Source: Nemania diffusa (Eukaryota; Ascomycota; Sordariomycetes; Xylariales; Xylariaceae). Taken from it: DNA of 64,000 bases. Location: assembly GCA_038501195.1 (NCBI GenBank), contig JBBPUQ010000004.1, forward strand, positions 3,858,001 through 3,922,000. Direction: 5' to 3'. Position numbers and translations under genes: made by a program. The notes beneath the pieces were generated by a model. It was not told where the DNA came from, searched no databases, and saw only the letters and a program-made list of their open reading frames with translations. Each line of letters begins with the position of its first letter. Position 1 is the stretch's first letter. Positions 48,617 to 60,557 of the stretch are shown piece after piece.

Positions 48617-51061
48617 ATGTCAGCTCGCAGCCCAATTGGCCGGCCAATTATTGGTCGTCCTCGCCATAGCCGTAAGTTACAGCAGGATTATATTTCTAAG
48701 TTAGCTCTAATTGTGACCAGGAACAATCGGATCAAGCGACAATGAAGTCGTCGACAAAACTGACAGTGGTCACCACAACCGATATGGCTCCTCGCCCGGT
48801 CAACACAATGTTGGATCCATCCCGCAGGTTCCTAGCATCCCGAACAGATTTCTACCTAGAAAGGAGAATAACAATTGCAGCCACGCACAGAGGCTTATGC
48901 AGAATCTGGAGGACGAAAAGAATGTCGATTTAAGGTTGATTCCTGCTCCCCACACTCGCTATCTCCCCAACTGTTCCTTCGGAAAGCCCAAAGAGGTTCA
49001 AGTTATCTCGAATGCAATGATGCAAGCATATCTTTCTATGCGTGGGAATTGTCTAGGAGGCCAGGATGGGGTTGATCCGCTGTTTGAGTGGATTCAGAAG
49101 CGAGAAGAGTTGGCACAAACCTACGACCCGAAGATTCATAACGAGCGAGACGTCTCCAAGTAAGATATATCGTGTCTCTTATCCTTCTTCCTCGATGCAA
49201 ACTGCGCATCTACCCATAGATTGTTCAGAATCATGGCCCAATAAGCTAATGCTCGATTTCCTAGGATGCTCTGGCTCATTGATAAAGCCCTCGTATCTGC
49301 CACCGCAGCTGGTGATTCACCTCGCGACTCTGTATTCGAGGTGTACCGACCTGACTTCGAGCACATCAAACCTCCTCAGGACATGGACATGTCTGCGAAT
49401 GAGTTCGTCGCCTGCTGCTCCGATTTCGAATGGGAAGAAGATTCGGACGACGAGGAAGCCGACGTACCTAGCGGCCGGGTCTCTCCCTGCACCTTTTTGG
49501 AGTGGTCCAAGGACTGCGTCCGCTGGAACGCCAATGAGAACCTGAACAAGAAGGTTTGCACCAACTATTCCTCCCTTGATGCCGATAGTATATGCTCACC
49601 TGCTGGTTCTCAGGATACCACGTCCTATATACGAATCCGCCCTCATGCGCCTAACGCCCACGCCGCTAATAGACAACACGAGGATACTACCAGCGAGAAT
49701 ATGGAGGCCCAATGGGACATAAACACTGGCGAGCAGTTGACCCCAGCGTACTTCGTCCCGACGAGCCCATCGATCATCTACACCCCGCCGGGCGTCGACT
49801 TCGCCGGCTTCAGGACTGCCAACTTCCACGCACAGTATAGACGCATGGCGCCCCTCGCAGAGCGTCAGCTGCGCTCGAAAATCTATGGTGGCCCGGAAGC
49901 GTTTCCCAGTGTGCCAGACAGCGAGAAAGCAACCTTTTCCCTTGTAAGTTTAGCCACCAGTACCTATTATTCAGTTCAGCCAGCTCGACCTTCATATCTC
50001 TGCATGAAAGTAAACAAGCATGCCCTCGTCCCAAATTCATATACAGACTTACTCATCATTCCCCCTTCCCCAGATCTCACCTAGCAAAAAGCACGTCCTT
50101 CTCCCCTGCTAACGCCTCCCAGTCCGAAGTCCACTCCGCCACGGCCGAGATCCCAGAACTCCACAACCGCGCAGGCCGCGAGATCAACGCCGCGCTGCGC
50201 TCGCAGTGGGCCGCCATCGCGCAGGCCGAGGCCGCCGAGAAGGCGCTGTACAAGCAGGCCGAGCTGCAGCGCGCCCAGATCGACCGCCTGCAGCTCGACC
50301 AGCGCCACATGCGCGAGTTCCTGCCCGCCCTCCACGCGCGCCGCGAGCTGCGCGAGCGCGAGCTACAGCTAGAGCGAGAACGGGAACTGGAACTAGAGCG
50401 GGAGATGGAAAAAGAGATGGAACGGAAGAGGGAGGTGGAAATGGAGCGAGAGATGGAGAGGGAGAGGGAGAGGGAGCAGGGTGTTAAGGCGAGGCGCCGC
50501 GACGCTATCCGTGCGTATGTCGCTGAGCACGCCCTCGATGCCCAGAGCCGCCTCGACATGGCCTGCTTCCGGCTGCACTTCGCGCGCGCGGGCGTCGCTG
50601 ATAGCGGGGCGCACATCGCTGACCTTGAACGGGATGTCCGCAGGCTCTGTGTGCGGGGTGGCGTGCGCGATCCCGAGCACGCGTATGCGGTGCTCATGGG
50701 CGCGGCTGCGTCGACGAGTTCTAGCAGCCTGACGGGTAGTGGGAGCGGGAGCGTGGATGGCTGTCGCGCGAGTGAATATGGATATGGGCGTGGATATGGT
50801 GGTAGTGGTGTTGGCAGTGGAGGTAGTGGTGGTCCCATGGGTCCGTGGTCTGAGTCGTCGCTGGGCCGCGCCGAGGGGGAGTATGATCGCTTCCTGGCTG
50901 ATATGCAGATTAGAGGGGCCAGGGGCAGAGCAAATAGCAAGGAGTGGGAAAGCCACTATGCTGATGATGGGTCTAGTGATAGTGGTGTTGAGGGCGTGGA
51001 AGGTCAGGGCCAGTATCGCTCCCACTATCAGGAGTCTGGTGGTTTGGGATATCGCGCTTGA
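48617..51061 (+). CDS. Unknown fungal protein with Arg/Glu-rich coiled coil, 703 aa
   Basis: Four exons: 48617-48671, 48721-49159, 49265-49943 and 50123-51061. The last junction uses acceptor CTCCCAG behind a TGCTAACG branch site; the nearer CCCCAG would hit a stop. I do not recognise the family. The N-terminus is basic (MSARSPIGRPIIGRPRHSR), and the middle 300 residues carry acidic patches (WEEDSDDEEAD). From about 391 a long coiled coil begins (HNRAGREINAALRSQWAAI), running into an almost pure Arg/Glu repeat (ELELEREMEKEMERKREVEM). A Gly/Ser-rich low-complexity stretch and a short C-terminal region follow. No signal peptide or TM segment. A structural or scaffold role is plausible. Exon 4 is strongly GC-rich relative to its neighbours. 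Confidence 0.75.
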
Positions 51062-51919
51062 GTCTAGTCTGTGGTCTAGGCTCATTTGCTCGCTTTGCTA
51101 TGGATGCTAGGGGATGAGTCGCGAGCGTCTTCGTTTTCCTAGTCTGCGCCTCATCTTCACCTTCTTATAGGGGGCGTTGATGGAATCGCTCGGGCTTTTC
51201 CAACCTTGTCGTTGGCTGTTGAGCCATCACCCAGTTCCTTTTCCTTGGGAGCAAGGTCATGTGGATCACTATTCTTCTCGGGTGTGTTCGACACACGCAG
51301 GCTGGCCCGACGAACGATATTTATGTTGTCGTTTTTCTACTTTCACCGAGTGAGTCTTTTACAGGGGCAAGACGGTTAATGTTTAATATGAGGGTAGGCA
51401 GGTATCCGCCTATGGTTTCAACGCTCACCATCGCCGCCTAAGTTCTTGAGAACTGAACAGAGTGGTTTGATGTTCTGCATTGCCTGGGGCAGGATAATGG
51501 ATTGAGTTTTGTAATGGCATAACAAATTAGTGATGGGTTCGAAAGGAGAGCCTACCATGGAATTTATGCCAGGGAGTACAGAACGTCGTGTATAAAGCTA
51601 ATACCTAGGTAGATCAGTCTTAAGACTACTCTTCGTGAAAGTTCATGAAATACTGCGATTCCTCCGTCTTTAGATCTAATTAATTACAGAGGCACTTCTA
51701 GTATTTCCGAAACCCAATATAAAACAAAAAACCCCCACAAATATCCTTAGCTCTACCGTCTTCTCAAGGTAACGACACCCTGACAAGCTCTCTGCCCTAA
51801 GATACAAAAGAATGAGTCTCTCACAACTCAGCTTCGCGAAGGAAGCTAAGATAGAGAGCTCTACCAGAAGAATCGAAGTAGCAAAGGCACACGCACAACG
51901 AGCTTCAGCGGAAGCGAGG
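51062..51919. other. convergent intergenic region
   Basis: 3' flanks of the coiled-coil gene (+) and the RS-repeat gene (-). No supported gene. Confidence 0.6.
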
Positions 51920-53125
51920 CTAAAAACCCGGAATGTAACCTGTCACTCTCCGGCGCTGCTCCTCGATGTATCCCTCCCACTGACGCCGCATAGAATGGCC
52001 ATCAATGCTGCTGTAGGTGCCCTGGTCCCTGCGTCTCACGCCGCTGAACCTGAGGCCCATGTAGTCAATTTCGCCCTCAATTCTCCCGTCGCAATGAAGT
52101 CTCATCCTGCTGGAGCCGGTATAGCTAGACACAATCTCGCCGTCCCTATCCATCCCACGCCAGACGAAGGGCATGTCGCTATAGGAGAACATCCAGGGCC
52201 CACGGGTGAAAAACATGACCCCCTTGACGACGCCGAAGTCAAACGTCCCCCATAGCTCACTCCCGGTAAGCGCAAGCACGAGATGGAAGGCGGCGTGGCC
52301 GCACGTGTTGTGGGCTTTTGTTGACATGATGTCGAATTGGCCATTTAGCGTGGCCATGAGTTCGCGGCGGTAACCATTGGGTTTCTCATTAATCAATGCT
52401 TTCATTTTTTCAAGATTGCGGAGCGCGGAACTGAAACTGTAAGTCTCGGGGTGAGGGCACGGAGATTTACGGGTGTCGTCATTTGAGTCAAGTCCAATTG
52501 GAGTAGACCCTCTGCTGCGTCTAGTGCTAGAAGGATCACTTGGTTGTGTCATTGATGGACTGAGAGGCGATCTGGAACGCGATCTGGAACGCGATCTGGA
52601 ACGCGATCTGGGAGATACATCATGATCTACAGAACTGCTTCTTCGACTAGATGCTGGTGAATCTCCATCACGCGAGGCTATCGGCTCCTCAGTAAGAGTG
52701 GCAGAGGTAGCTACGGACGGTGAAGGTGTGGTAGAGGCTGCTCTATTCGGCGACCGTGGAGATGGGGTTAGCTCTGCTTTGCCTATCGCTTCCGCGACCC
52801 TCCGCGCCGCCCATCGATTCGCGAGCCATTCGTACTTAAGAGATTCCCTTATTCTCTCGATGTGCTGGGGGACTTGAAGCTTTCCAAAGATGATGGCATC
52901 AAACAGACTCATGCGCGCAACCGATCTGATCTCGGAATGCTGCAGACCATAGTGTCTAAGTTGGGCTTCAAACCAGTGATCCGGCTGATCCTTTTCAGAG
53001 CCAGACTTGAAGTGCGCCATGATATCCTTAACGCTTGCGCAAGGATGCCATTTACCGCCACTTGTCTCGGCGTAGAAGTCGCGCGAGTAGGCGAAGCCGG
53101 CCTTCGTGCTCGGAATAGGAAACAT
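51920..53125 (-). CDS. Unknown fungal protein with internal RS repeat, 401 aa
   Basis: Single exon. I do not recognise the family. It has two parts that look globular. Residues 1-120 contain WHPCASVKDIMAHFKSGSEK and a WLANRWAARRVAEAIGKAEL helix. Residues 240-400 are rich in beta-strand patterns (LWGTFDFGVVKGVMFF, MRLHCDGRIEGEIDYMGLRF). They are separated by about 110 Ser/Pro/Arg-rich residues. The linker contains a perfect Arg-Ser dipeptide run (RSRSRSRSRSRS) encoded by a 12-nt tandem repeat. RS runs are typical of SR-type splicing proteins and kinase substrates, but no RRM is present. No signal peptide or membrane segment. Confidence 0.72.
   Translation of the reverse strand: MFPIPSTKAGFAYSRDFYAETSGGKWHPCASVKDIMAHFKSGSEKDQPDHWFEAQLRHYGLQHSEIRSVARMSLFDAIIFGKLQVPQHIERIRESLKYEWLANRWAARRVAEAIGKAELTPSPRSPNRAASTTPSPSVATSATLTEEPIASRDGDSPASSRRSSSVDHDVSPRSRSRSRSRSRSRSPLSPSMTQPSDPSSTRRSRGSTPIGLDSNDDTRKSPCPHPETYSFSSALRNLEKMKALINEKPNGYRRELMATLNGQFDIMSTKAHNTCGHAAFHLVLALTGSELWGTFDFGVVKGVMFFTRGPWMFSYSDMPFVWRGMDRDGEIVSSYTGSSRMRLHCDGRIEGEIDYMGLRFSGVRRRDQGTYSSIDGHSMRRQWEGYIEEQRRRVTGYIPGF
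52568..52611. repeat. 12-nt tandem repeat encoding Arg-Ser
   Basis: Three perfect copies of GCGATCTGGAAC plus a partial copy lie inside the RS-linker of the 401-aa gene (minus strand coding). Unit length is a multiple of 3, so copy-number change would keep frame. Confidence 0.9.
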
Positions 53126-55011
53126 GATTCACGAAACCAATGGCGGGGAAAAGGACAACGAGGTATTTCTAAATGTAGGAAGCAGGTAGTAAATATAACA
53201 CAGAATGGTGAGGATGCTGTTGTCTATTGCCCTCGGGGCTTATGCTACCTAAATAGGTCGAGGATGCTGAGTAGAGCAGAGCAGAGCAGCGATATCTGTT
53301 ATGAGCACTAATGCCCGAAAACAATCTTCACTGGTACATGTACAGGAAACTAGATAACTGAATGAAATTAGGTACAGATCGTCCTTGTTAAGCTCTAGGT
53401 TTTGTATGGACGGTAGGAAGAAGAGTTCCTCCTAGAGGTGCATGTAGGTACCTCTCGCAAGAGATGCTACGTTTATAAATCGTTAGAAGCACATACCTAC
53501 ATATTAATTTCAAATGAGAACAAGACTGTGAGAACTTATACTCTTCGTTGTTAGCACCGGCTCGCCACTACTCCTACGAGACGGGACCATCACGGACTAC
53601 CACCGTTGTCTCTATATTCATCATAACCCCACTTCGTTGACGAAGAATAGAAAGATTACCAAGTTGGAATTACGGCCCGTAGTAGAGTATTAATATGTAG
53701 TTTTACATACACGCTGTCGGTTTGTACCCTATAGTTGGAGCCTAAAGTTATTAAGATTTGGGTTGAAGGCTACTATGGCCGTCGGCGTATATTATAGATG
53801 GCAGATCATGTATCTAAGACGGTATTGATGAACAAACTAGCTGTTGAACCCCGTGGTGATCGTGGAACGGGGGTCTGGCCGTGTATACACTCCGTCTTCT
53901 CTACAATCATCAATATCCCTAGCTGGTAGGGCACGTTGGGCTGTACGGTCGCCGGTGCGGTGATGATACGGGCCGACACCCCATACTCTAACTTCTATTG
54001 GTCCTGCCAATTTTATGCACATACTGCTGGTAGACTGGTAATGTCACAGTTGGGAGATGTAATCTAGTAATATGAACTAATACTTTGACTGTGCTGTGGC
54101 TTAGAAGACTTCTCCTCAAGTCTGTTATTGAAGTCCCAATTTATACAACAAATAGAGGTTATGGTCGTAAATATTGAGGAGCACTTGGTATATAACAGGC
54201 TACTCTTTTATCCTTAGACACCTCTAGCTTCCGGTGTTCTACTTTCTATTGATCTGCTGTTCGGAATCCTGTGCGTGCTTTAGATCTTCTAAAAATAAAA
54301 CTGACCCGTGGTACGTTCAAGTCTTGCACGCTAGGTGATAATCATATAAAAACCTAAAGGGCGAACTCTCAAATGTGCCACAAGAGGTAATCAACTAGAT
54401 TAGGTTCTTTAGGTCCCCGAGCGGATAGGAGACGATGGTCGGAAAGGAGTTTTCAAGGACCTCGTCTTCGTTGTTAGTCTAGAGGTAGCCCTAATGTTCT
54501 CTATCGTGTACTACTCTGAACCTTACTAAACAACACTATGTGCTGGGAAGGGACGGCTACGTCACACGGCAGGAGACGTTATTATGTGCTGACAGTGCTG
54601 TATCATGAACAAGATAGAAAATAACTGTACTGCTGCGAACTTGGATAGCATTTCTGATTCATATTATATACGTCAAATGCTTAACTTGGGATTTTCAGAT
54701 CGATCATAGGTCCATATACTTTCTAATGTCCCTTATACCCGTCTAGATCCCTGTCCATGCTACCGCTTGATCGCCTCCCCTAACCGTGCCATGCTAAAGT
54801 CGTGTAATCAAGGAGTAAATCTCTACCGACCGCTTTTTGTTTTCATGAGAGGAGCATCTTTTATACACATTACAATAATACCCAACGCCGGGCCCCGGGA
54901 TATGGTCATCAAGCGTTGAACTTGTTGTTGTTTGTTATACATGTTTGGTCTTTGTACAAGGAGCATACCGTGCTCCAGACGTCATAGCCGTCAAGGTATG
55001 ATGTGGTGAGC
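53126..55011. other. gene-free region
   Basis: Upstream flank of the 401-aa gene and 3' flank of mitochondrial GrpE. It contains an AGAGC minisatellite (53273-53289) and TA-rich sequence. No supported gene. Confidence 0.55.
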
Positions 55012-55833
55012 CTATTGGCTCTTGACGACGCCGACCTTCGCAGCGCGCAATACCCTTCCGTTGAGCTTGTAGCCCTTTTGCTGAACGTGGAAGACTGTGT
55101 TTTCCTCCTTGCCAGGCATCGGGGTCATAAACGTGGCTTCGTGCTCGTTAGGGTTGAACTTCTCTCCCTCAGGGTCGAATCGGTCGAGGCCGTGCTTGGA
55201 CAGAGTTTGGAGCATGCCGCTCTCCGTCATCTTCACACCCTCGTAAAAGTTCTTGAGGTCGGCATTGACCTCCTTGCCCTCCTCGACCTTCATATTCTCA
55301 AGGCCCATACTCAAGGCGCGGTCTAGGTTATCGACGCTTTCAACAAGATCCTTAGCAAATCGCTGGATAGCGAAGTCGCGAGCAGCCTTTACTTCCCGCT
55401 GGGTACGGTCCTGGAGGTTACGGAATTCGGCCACGGAACGGAGGTACTTGTCCTGTTGCGACGAGTGTAAGTCGAGTGTTTGAGGCTTTTATCTAGCAAT
55501 AGTACATGGCGTTGTCATGCGAGCACGAACCTTCCAGTCAATCGCCTCCTTCTCCTTGGCCTCGAGCTTCTTCTTCAGCTCAGCCTCAACACTTGACGGC
55601 GCATTTGCATCTTGGCTTTCTTTAGCCTCCGCTTCTGGTGTTGTTTCTTCACCGTCCTTTTTTTCTGCGGCGTCTGCCTGGTTGCTATACCATCTTGTCC
55701 TCGCTGATAATGTGGTACGTAAGGGATTTAAGGTTGCGGGGGAGAACTGTGACCGTACTGCAGGCCGTTGAGTAATTGTCCTTGAGCTGGAAGAAATGGC
55801 TCTGCAAGAGGTAGTTAACGCTTTTCGGAACAT
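55012..55833 (-). CDS. mge1: Mitochondrial GrpE, Hsp70 nucleotide exchange factor
   Basis: Two exons: 55833-55531 and 55452-55012, giving 247 aa. A Ser/Arg-rich presequence (MFRKALTTSCRAISSSSRT to about residue 45) is followed by an acidic spacer and the long GrpE helix (LKKKLEAKEKEAIDWK/DKYLRSVAEFRNLQDRTQRE). The GrpE beta domain is complete: GVKMTESGMLQTLSKHGLDR, FNPNEHEATFMTPMPGKE and a C-terminus GYKLNGRVLRAAKVGVVK. Mge1 releases ADP from mitochondrial Hsp70 during import and folding. The donor is GTTCGT; the intron interrupts the long helix, which would break in any single-frame reading. It is divergent from the RPB3 side. Confidence 0.95.
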
Positions 55834-57004
55834 TGTGAAGAGAGTGTGTTTCGGTACTCTATAATGTGTGGTGTATACAAAAATTAATAGGCGATGTACA
55901 ACTCAAGGCGCAATTGTGTAAGTCGATGCGAACTGCGAACTGCGAACTAGGTCTGCCTACTTTCTGACCGGGGTAGGGACGAATAATTTTTTGCCGAGGA
56001 CGGATGTGGCTTATTGGTATTCACTCGCTGTGGCTAAAGCTGCCTAAAGCTCGGGTCCCATTTGGATGCCCTAGGGAGGTACCTACCCCACCTACCAAAA
56101 TATTCGCCGGCAGAATTTGCCACCGCCCCACACACCGCCTTGAAGCTGTCTATATAAACTTCGCGCACCTCCCCAGCTTCCTAAACTTTTTTCTTTCTTC
56201 TTTAGCTCTCTTTGCCTTTTGGCTTAGATCAAGTGTAGTATCTGTTCTTTTCAGTTTAATCTCTGAAAGAGTCCTACTTGGACTCAATCGTGATTATTCT
56301 AATTTTTATCCCCCGGAGGCGCATCCTCTGTGCTTGCGCATGATCGCCTCCACCGTGTCCCTGGTATTACACTGCCTCCAGGCGACGCGAACCTTTCTGT
56401 TTTCATTACGATGCCTGGCTAGTCCAGAGTCGCGAAGAAGACATTTCCGTTTGCAGATTCTAATGTGAAAGGTGCTTGGGATTGTGGTGGAAATCAGGAT
56501 GGTGCTCAGTGGGGTCGAGCAGTGGGGAGAAGGGTTCTTTCGTGACGAGACGCTGCAAATATCAAATTAGTTCAGCTAGTCTAATAATCTTGTAAGCTCT
56601 CACAACAGTTCAGCCCTGAGTCTATTGCGAACCTAGAGAGAAGACATGGAATTTCTCAGAGGTATGATTGTAATGTCGTCTAGGCAGACGGGTAGGTAAT
56701 ACGTTCGATGATCTGCACAATGAATTGCAAGCCCTAGCTACATAATGTATGTCTAAGGTTACCTAAGCCTGTAGCCTTGCATTGATCCCCGTAAAAAAAT
56801 AGAAACATTAGGCAGGTACCTAGGTACCATTGCGCATCAGCCTTGGAGAAACGCATTCATTTCTAATTTCTTTCTTTCCATCAACGCCACCATTCTGCAT
56901 TCTGATCTCCCCCACCTCTCTCATTTAATTACGCGTAACCTTTTAGTAGCACGTTTTCTAGAGCACCCAATAATCTATACTCTGGGTATTGCGCGTTTGA
57001 CACG
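55834..57004. promoter_or_regulatory. Divergent promoter region, MGE1 / RPB3, with orphan TATA box
   Basis: The spacer contains a TGCGAAC repeat (55927-55947, three copies). It also holds a TATATAAA box on the plus strand (56151-56158) followed by a pyrimidine tract, but the next gene start (RPB3) is about 850 nt away. A GGTACCTAGGTACC palindrome (56817-56830) and ACGCGT (about 56930) are also present. A 154-codon frame at 56004-56468 crosses the TATA box and is not convincing. Confidence 0.4.
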
Positions 57005-58171
57005 ATGGAGTATGACACGATGATGATGGACGGCGAGTCCCTAGGACCGTCTGTCAAGATCTCGGCTGTAGGTTGACGACGTTGCTTCTCCTGCCATGAT
57101 TTGCGCAGCCGCAGCGCTTGCTCCAGTTTGCGGCAATGTGTCTAATAGTCGATTCCGTATTGTAGGCCGATAGCACACACGTCGATTTCGAGCTTAGTAA
57201 CGTCGATCTATCGTTTGCGAATTCGCTGCGTCGCGTCATACAGGCTGAGGTGCCTACAATCGCCATCGACTTGGTTGAGATAGAGGTCAACACATCCGTT
57301 CTAGCCGATGAATTCATCGCGCACCGCCTGGGTCTTATTCCCCTCGACTCCCGCGAAATCGACCAGCTAAACTACACGCGCGATTGCGACTGCGATCAGT
57401 CCTGCGGGAAGTGCACCGTTCTCCTTACCCTTCACGCGAAGTGCTCGTCAGAAGAAGTTATGAAAGTCTACGCGCGAGATCTGATCGTCGGCATCGATCG
57501 CCCGAATAATCATATCGGAAACCCCGTCATCACAGACCCCGAAGGCCACGGATCATTAATAGCAAAGCTACGGAAGGGCCAAGAGCTGAAGCTTACGTGT
57601 ATCGCGAAGAAGGGCATCGCAAAAGAGCACGCGAAATGGTCGCCGACTGCAGCTGTCGGCTTTGAGTACGATCCTCACAACAAACTACATCATCTGGATC
57701 TGTGGTACGAGACAGATGCTGCCACGGAATGGTAAGGTTACATTTCCATCGCCCTGTTCATTCCCGGTTTCAAGGCTAACAGCGCGCTACAGGCCCAAGA
57801 GCAAATATGCAGAATGGGAGGAGCCGCCGGCAGAAGGGGAGCCCTTCGACTACGATGCCGTCCCTAGCCGATTCTATTTTGAAGTGGAGAGTGCAGGAAA
57901 CATTGAGCCCGACGCCATTATCCAGGAAGGTATCAAAGAACTACAACGCAAACTCGCTGGCCTAATCCACGGCATGGGTGAGAATGATGATATGAACGGG
58001 GACTACAATGGACCTCGAAGCCCTGAAGGCATGGATGGAGGTGCACCTTGGCAGGACCAAGGCTATACTACTCCATATGCCGGGGCAGGCAATGCAAGCG
58101 CATGGGGTGGTGGAGGTGCTACTGCGTATGGCACCACACCGTACGGGAACTCAGGATCGGCTGGCTGGTGA
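57005..58171 (+). CDS. rpb3: RNA polymerase II subunit Rpb3
   Basis: Three exons: 57005-57067, 57166-57731 and 57793-58171, giving 335 aa. The RpoA-like dimerisation domain starts [20 protein letters not shown], the most conserved block of the family. The zinc loop has C95, C97, C101 and C104 ([10 protein letters not shown]). The insert domain ends before [20 protein letters not shown] and the second half of the dimerisation domain [20 protein letters not shown]. Rpb3 pairs with Rpb11 as the alpha-dimer counterpart that nucleates Pol II assembly. The Gly/Tyr/Ala-rich tail ([20 protein letters not shown]) is a filamentous-fungal extension. The first exon has only 21 codons and its junction is supported by phase 0 and a GTAGGT donor. 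Confidence 0.95.
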
Positions 58172-58791
58172 GGATGATCAGCCATGGCGGATAAGGTTGG
58201 ATACGACGACCATACTCCAGTAACCTTTATTGCACGTCACCTTGTACTATATTAAAAAAAAAAAGTCTAATAGGCACATGGGAGGTCCTCCATGGCTTTG
58301 CCAGGCTTCACTAGCCGTCATATGGAGTTAATGGTTTGAGAATTTGAACAAGGGGCGTCGGGGAGTTGCATTATAGACGACTGGAGACCTAGTCGCAGCG
58401 CATGGTTCATTGCTCCTCAATACCAGATATCACTACCTAGATATGAGGGAGTACCCCAAAAAAAGATTAATAGAAATCACATTCTTAATTGCTCTTTAAT
58501 ATAGTACCGCTGGCCTAATTACACTATCTAGCCAAGTTGAAAGAAATCATAGCAAGCTGCCCAGCTAACGCCTGTGAAGTATGCATGTTGATGCAATGTA
58601 CCAAAGCCACGCATACATCATGCTCTCTACCTAAACGCCTTTACCCTGGATCGACCGTCTATATCTACATATCTATATGTATGCTGACCGCCGTGATCCT
58701 GTCTATGCCATTTGCCGCATTCTATTCGTGTCAGAATCCAAAATCTGACTGGTTGCTTGCTTACTGTTGTCACTAAACGGGCTGAGGTATC
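58172..58791. other. convergent intergenic region
   Basis: 3' flanks of RPB3 and the carrier gene. An 11-A tract lies at 58254-58264, and no gene is seen. Confidence 0.6.
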
Positions 58792-59919
58792 TCACTCCTC
58801 GATGCCCTTGACTCTTCTATATGCTGTGCGGTGTGCCTCAAGAAACAAAAATGTACATATTGTTTGTCTATTACATATCGTTAGCAACTCACTCATATTT
58901 TCTGCTAGTTTCTCGGCGGGCAAAATAGTAGGGAGACTTACGGTCCTAATCGCAGGAAAGCTGGCACCCAGCCCTTAAACATCCAAGTAACGCCCTCTTT
59001 TGCGTAAATCTCGGAGATAAGGCTAAGGAGCCCCTTGTTAGTATGCGCACTCATGACACGGCTCTTGATTACGTCGACAGGGGAGCAGATAGTAGTCGCC
59101 ACAAAACCGGCGAGAAGAGAGCTTGCAAAGTGGGTTGTCGTCGTGTCGCCTAGCGGTGTGTACGTCATTAGCATGACCTTGAATGTATCGTAACTGGCGA
59201 GCTGGCTGGCATTCATGAGCGCAGCACGTGTGGAGTTGGGCCACACGCCCCGGAACCAGCTCGACAGGCCCTCCACTCGCGCCATCTTAATCATGCCGTC
59301 CAGCCCGTGTCGGTACCGCCGCTTATGCGTATCCGCAAGTGTCGCGTCCTGTTGCATCCGGACATTCACTACGTCTGCCGCGTTTCCCGATAGGCCGCCG
59401 AGAAGCCCGGAAAATGATGACAGCCCAATGAGTAGTGGCAGCGACGGCTTCTGCCCTTCTGGCGTGAACCGACGCTTGAGGTCCTCGTATACTCCGAACC
59501 GCACCGTCGAGTATGTCATCTGCCGTAGTAACGATGCCGTGAGCCCGTCGTAGAGACCCCGCGGTCCCGATGTTCGCACAATATGCATGAAGGTACCACT
59601 CATATTCTTCGGCGCATCGCCCGAGCGCAGCTGGAGCCGGACCTTGACTATACAACGAGAAAAATACAGTTAGTCGAGGCCGAGAGTGTTTGCGAACAAG
59701 ATGGACGGGACAAAACTTACCTAGATCGAGCGGATGCGTCACACAGGCGGCCATACTGCTCGCACTGCCGCCAAACCAGAAGGGATATGCGATTTGCTTC
59801 AGAGTAATCTGTTTCTTGTGGAGCTTCGGTTTGACGCCGGCGCTTGGCAGAGCCGAGGGGGGTGACACCGCCGGCGCCGAACCGTTTGGAGTGGTCTGAG
59901 ACATCGTGGCCTGCTGCAT
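58792..59919 (-). CDS. dic1: Mitochondrial dicarboxylate carrier
   Basis: Three exons: 59919-59721, 59647-58942 and 58867-58792, giving 326 aa (321 from a second Met at 59904). It has three mitochondrial-carrier repeats with Px[DE]xx[KR]-type signatures: THPLDLVKVRLQ, split by intron 1, NAADVVNVRMQQD and CSPVDVIKSRVM. The second repeat is degenerate, with Ala for Pro. The small last exon (25 codons) encodes the end of TM6 and tail, QTICTFLFLEAHRTAYRRVK; it follows a GCTAACG branch and TAATAG acceptor. The carrier exchanges malate or succinate for phosphate across the inner membrane; the repeats, length and C-terminal RLGPQT match Dic1 better than other carriers. A short Pro/Ser-rich N-terminus precedes the first helix. 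Confidence 0.9.
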
Positions 59920-60557
59920 CGCAACGTTATAGTAGGTGTGTTACAACGATCGTCTTTTCCTAGCGTGCCGCGCTCGTGTCGTAGCGGTCGTCGTAGTAGT
60001 CACAAAATGAAAATCTAGCCAAATGGCGGAAGAACCAAAAATCTCAGGACTGATATAGGAGAAATGATTCTAATTTCGCCACCAGCAGCAAACGACAGCA
60101 AGGCCCAGCCATTAAAGAACAAAATGGGTATGGGAGGAGCAGACAATGAAAGTGAGGAGTTGACGTTGCAGGTGATCGTGGACGGTAATTGATTTTCAAG
60201 CGATTAGATAGATACAATTTCCCATCTGTCGGTAATGATAAACTGGGGACGCCTGTAGCGTACCTGGGTATCTTCAAGAAAAAGTTAATGCCGGCTGGGC
60301 CCCTGAAAAAGGTGCTGAAGAGGCGCCTGAAAAGGTCCCGCCTTACCTCATCGTGCAGTAGGTAGTCGGCTCTTTAAACACCGAGAAAGCCGAATGTAGG
60401 TACCTTATGTACCTAGGTTAGGTAGCTTGTGTAGGCTTGTGCTAAGCTAGAAGCACGGGCCATGGCCTTATCATTAGATTCTTCAATTCATATAGCCTCA
60501 GTAAGGTACGATGGCATTGTCGCGATAGCCTCAACACCTGTCTAGATTCTACTCACC
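59920..60557. promoter_or_regulatory. Divergent promoter region, carrier / mitochondrial PheRS
   Basis: The 638-nt spacer between two divergent mitochondrial-protein genes contains two near-palindromic GTAGGTACC / GTACCTAGGT elements around 60397-60420, about 150 nt before the PheRS start. No gene is seen. Confidence 0.4.

Noticed and set aside
50077..50940. 287-codon Ser/Arg/Leu-rich frame on the minus strand
   Set aside because: It lies opposite exon 4 of the coiled-coil gene; its composition is the mirror of the R/E-rich, GC-rich coding strand.
56004..56468. 154-codon open frame, plus strand
   Set aside because: It spans a TATA box and pyrimidine tract, has Phe/Leu runs from CT-rich DNA, and no domain.
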